A DNA stretch of 32,066 nt from Leptospiraceae bacterium (GTDB lineage Bacteria; Spirochaetota; Leptospiria; Leptospirales; Leptonemataceae). The notes below the pieces were generated by a model that saw nothing but the letters and a program-made list of their open reading frames with translations, was not told the DNA's origin and ran no database searches. The stretch spans positions 188,006 through 220,071 of the forward strand of contig JANXCF010000005.1 in assembly GCA_025059995.1 (NCBI GenBank), written 5' to 3'. How positions within the stretch are numbered: position 1 is the stretch's first letter; the number at the start of each line of letters is the position of its first letter. Below, piece by piece: positions 31,547 through 32,066 of this stretch. The translations under genes were made by a program, and so were the position numbers.

Positions 31547-32066
31547 ATGACTAGGGAACAGAGGTTTTTCAATACACTTAGGGATATGTTTATCGGTGCA
31601 AAAGTAGAAGGTATTGGTGGATTTGTGAATTTAATGAAAGTAAAATCTAAGTATTACGAGAAGATAGAACAGTTGCTTAAGAAAGATGTAGATGAAGCAT
31701 TAAAGAAATATCCTACATTTAGGGAAGAGTTGTTTGATAAGCTTTACACATTCTTCAAGGGATACTTTACTGAAAGTGGAAGTATCTATTTTAATTCTAC
31801 ACCGTTTCATAACAACGTTTACGAGAAGATTTACACGGACGACAGAGACGTAATTCTGTTTTGGAAAACAAGAATGCTTTATTACGTAAAAACTGATAGA
31901 GTGTTTAGAAGTATGCCTGTTGAATTTGACGGTAAAAAATTCTATTTTGATGCATCAGAGATTGAACTTAAAAAGGCTAATGAAAAGAAAGAGCTTATTT
32001 ATGAACTTAAAGAAATATCAGATGACGGCACCATTCACTTTAAGGTGATTTACTCTGAAAAGGGAA
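31547..32066 (+). CDS. DNA methyltransferase N-terminus, probably restriction-modification (runs off the window)
   Basis: 173 codons open to the last base. It begins MTREQRFFNTLRDMFIGAKV, then EGIGGFVNLMKVKSKYYEKI, LFDKLYTFFKGYFTESGSIY, and YTDDRDVILFWKTRMLYYVK. This opening is what I recall for large site-specific adenine methyltransferases of the type III Mod or related kind; the SAM-binding and catalytic motifs (FxGxG, DPPY) would come later, outside the window. AGAGGA precedes the ATG. No frameshift is seen, unlike the neighbouring defence remnants, so this may belong to a newer, intact system extending beyond the window. Confidence 0.55.
   Translation, partial: MTREQRFFNTLRDMFIGAKVEGIGGFVNLMKVKSKYYEKIEQLLKKDVDEALKKYPTFREELFDKLYTFFKGYFTESGSIYFNSTPFHNNVYEKIYTDDRDVILFWKTRMLYYVKTDRVFRSMPVEFDGKKFYFDASEIELKKANEKKELIYELKEISDDGTIHFKVIYSEKG

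Noticed and set aside
31284-31550. 88-codon plus-strand frame overlapping the methyltransferase start by four bases
   Set aside because: Attractive for coupling, but the product is unlike a folded protein and a competing frame looks more natural; kept only as an alternative in the small-ORF entry.

Overview
The window looks like the chromosome of an AT-rich, Gram-negative spirochaete, most likely a member of the Leptospirales. This is an inference from gene content: a 7TMR-DISM receptor adenylate cyclase, type III glutamine synthetase, a Bacteroides-type GlmU-like protein, a three-gene pyruvate dehydrogenase operon and a thioredoxin-type arsenate reductase. No rRNA, tRNA or CRISPR array was recognised.

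Layout. Positions 1-1219 (+) hold the end of a membrane-anchored protein coupled to a CcmA-like ABC ATPase. Positions 7738-1208 (-) look like one five-gene operon: glmS, glnN (type III glutamine synthetase), a GlmU-like protein, xseB and an RlmD/TrmA-type rRNA/tRNA uracil methyltransferase. GlnN makes the glutamine that GlmS consumes, and the GlmU-like protein probably finishes UDP-GlcNAc. A secreted DUF192 protein follows. Positions 8505-12000 (+) are pdhA-pdhB-pdhC without E3. Then come an LtaS-like membrane phosphotransferase (-), an arsC-type gene (+) behind an attenuator-like leader, pyrF (-), a long-chain acyl-CoA synthetase (+) and a zinc alcohol dehydrogenase (-). From 22859 to 19016 (-) run a SUKH-like protein, GtrA, a GtrB-type glycosyltransferase and a receptor adenylate cyclase split into two reading frames by a one-base shift. 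Positions 23064-26236 (+) are ilvB, an AHSA1/SRPBCC-like protein and a two-ACT-domain protein. Positions 28071-26238 (-) are hslO (Hsp33) and an unrecognised protein.

From about 28.1 to 31.4 kb the character changes to a graveyard of defence genes. On the minus strand, in native order, are the eroded remains of a type II-B CRISPR-Cas locus: a much-deleted cas9 (Csx12 type, co-linear with what I recall of Francisella novicida Cas9), a C-terminal scrap of cas1, a cas2 carrying two compensating one-base indels, and a frameshifted cas4. Next to the truncated cas9 start lie the tail of a transposase and the last ~55 codons of a type I HsdS. The window ends inside what looks like an intact DNA methyltransferase gene on the plus strand.

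The strongest items for follow-up are the fossil type II-B system, the cas2 indel pair, the mutually exclusive hairpins upstream of arsC, and the split receptor cyclase. All family assignments were made by eye from motifs, without database searches.
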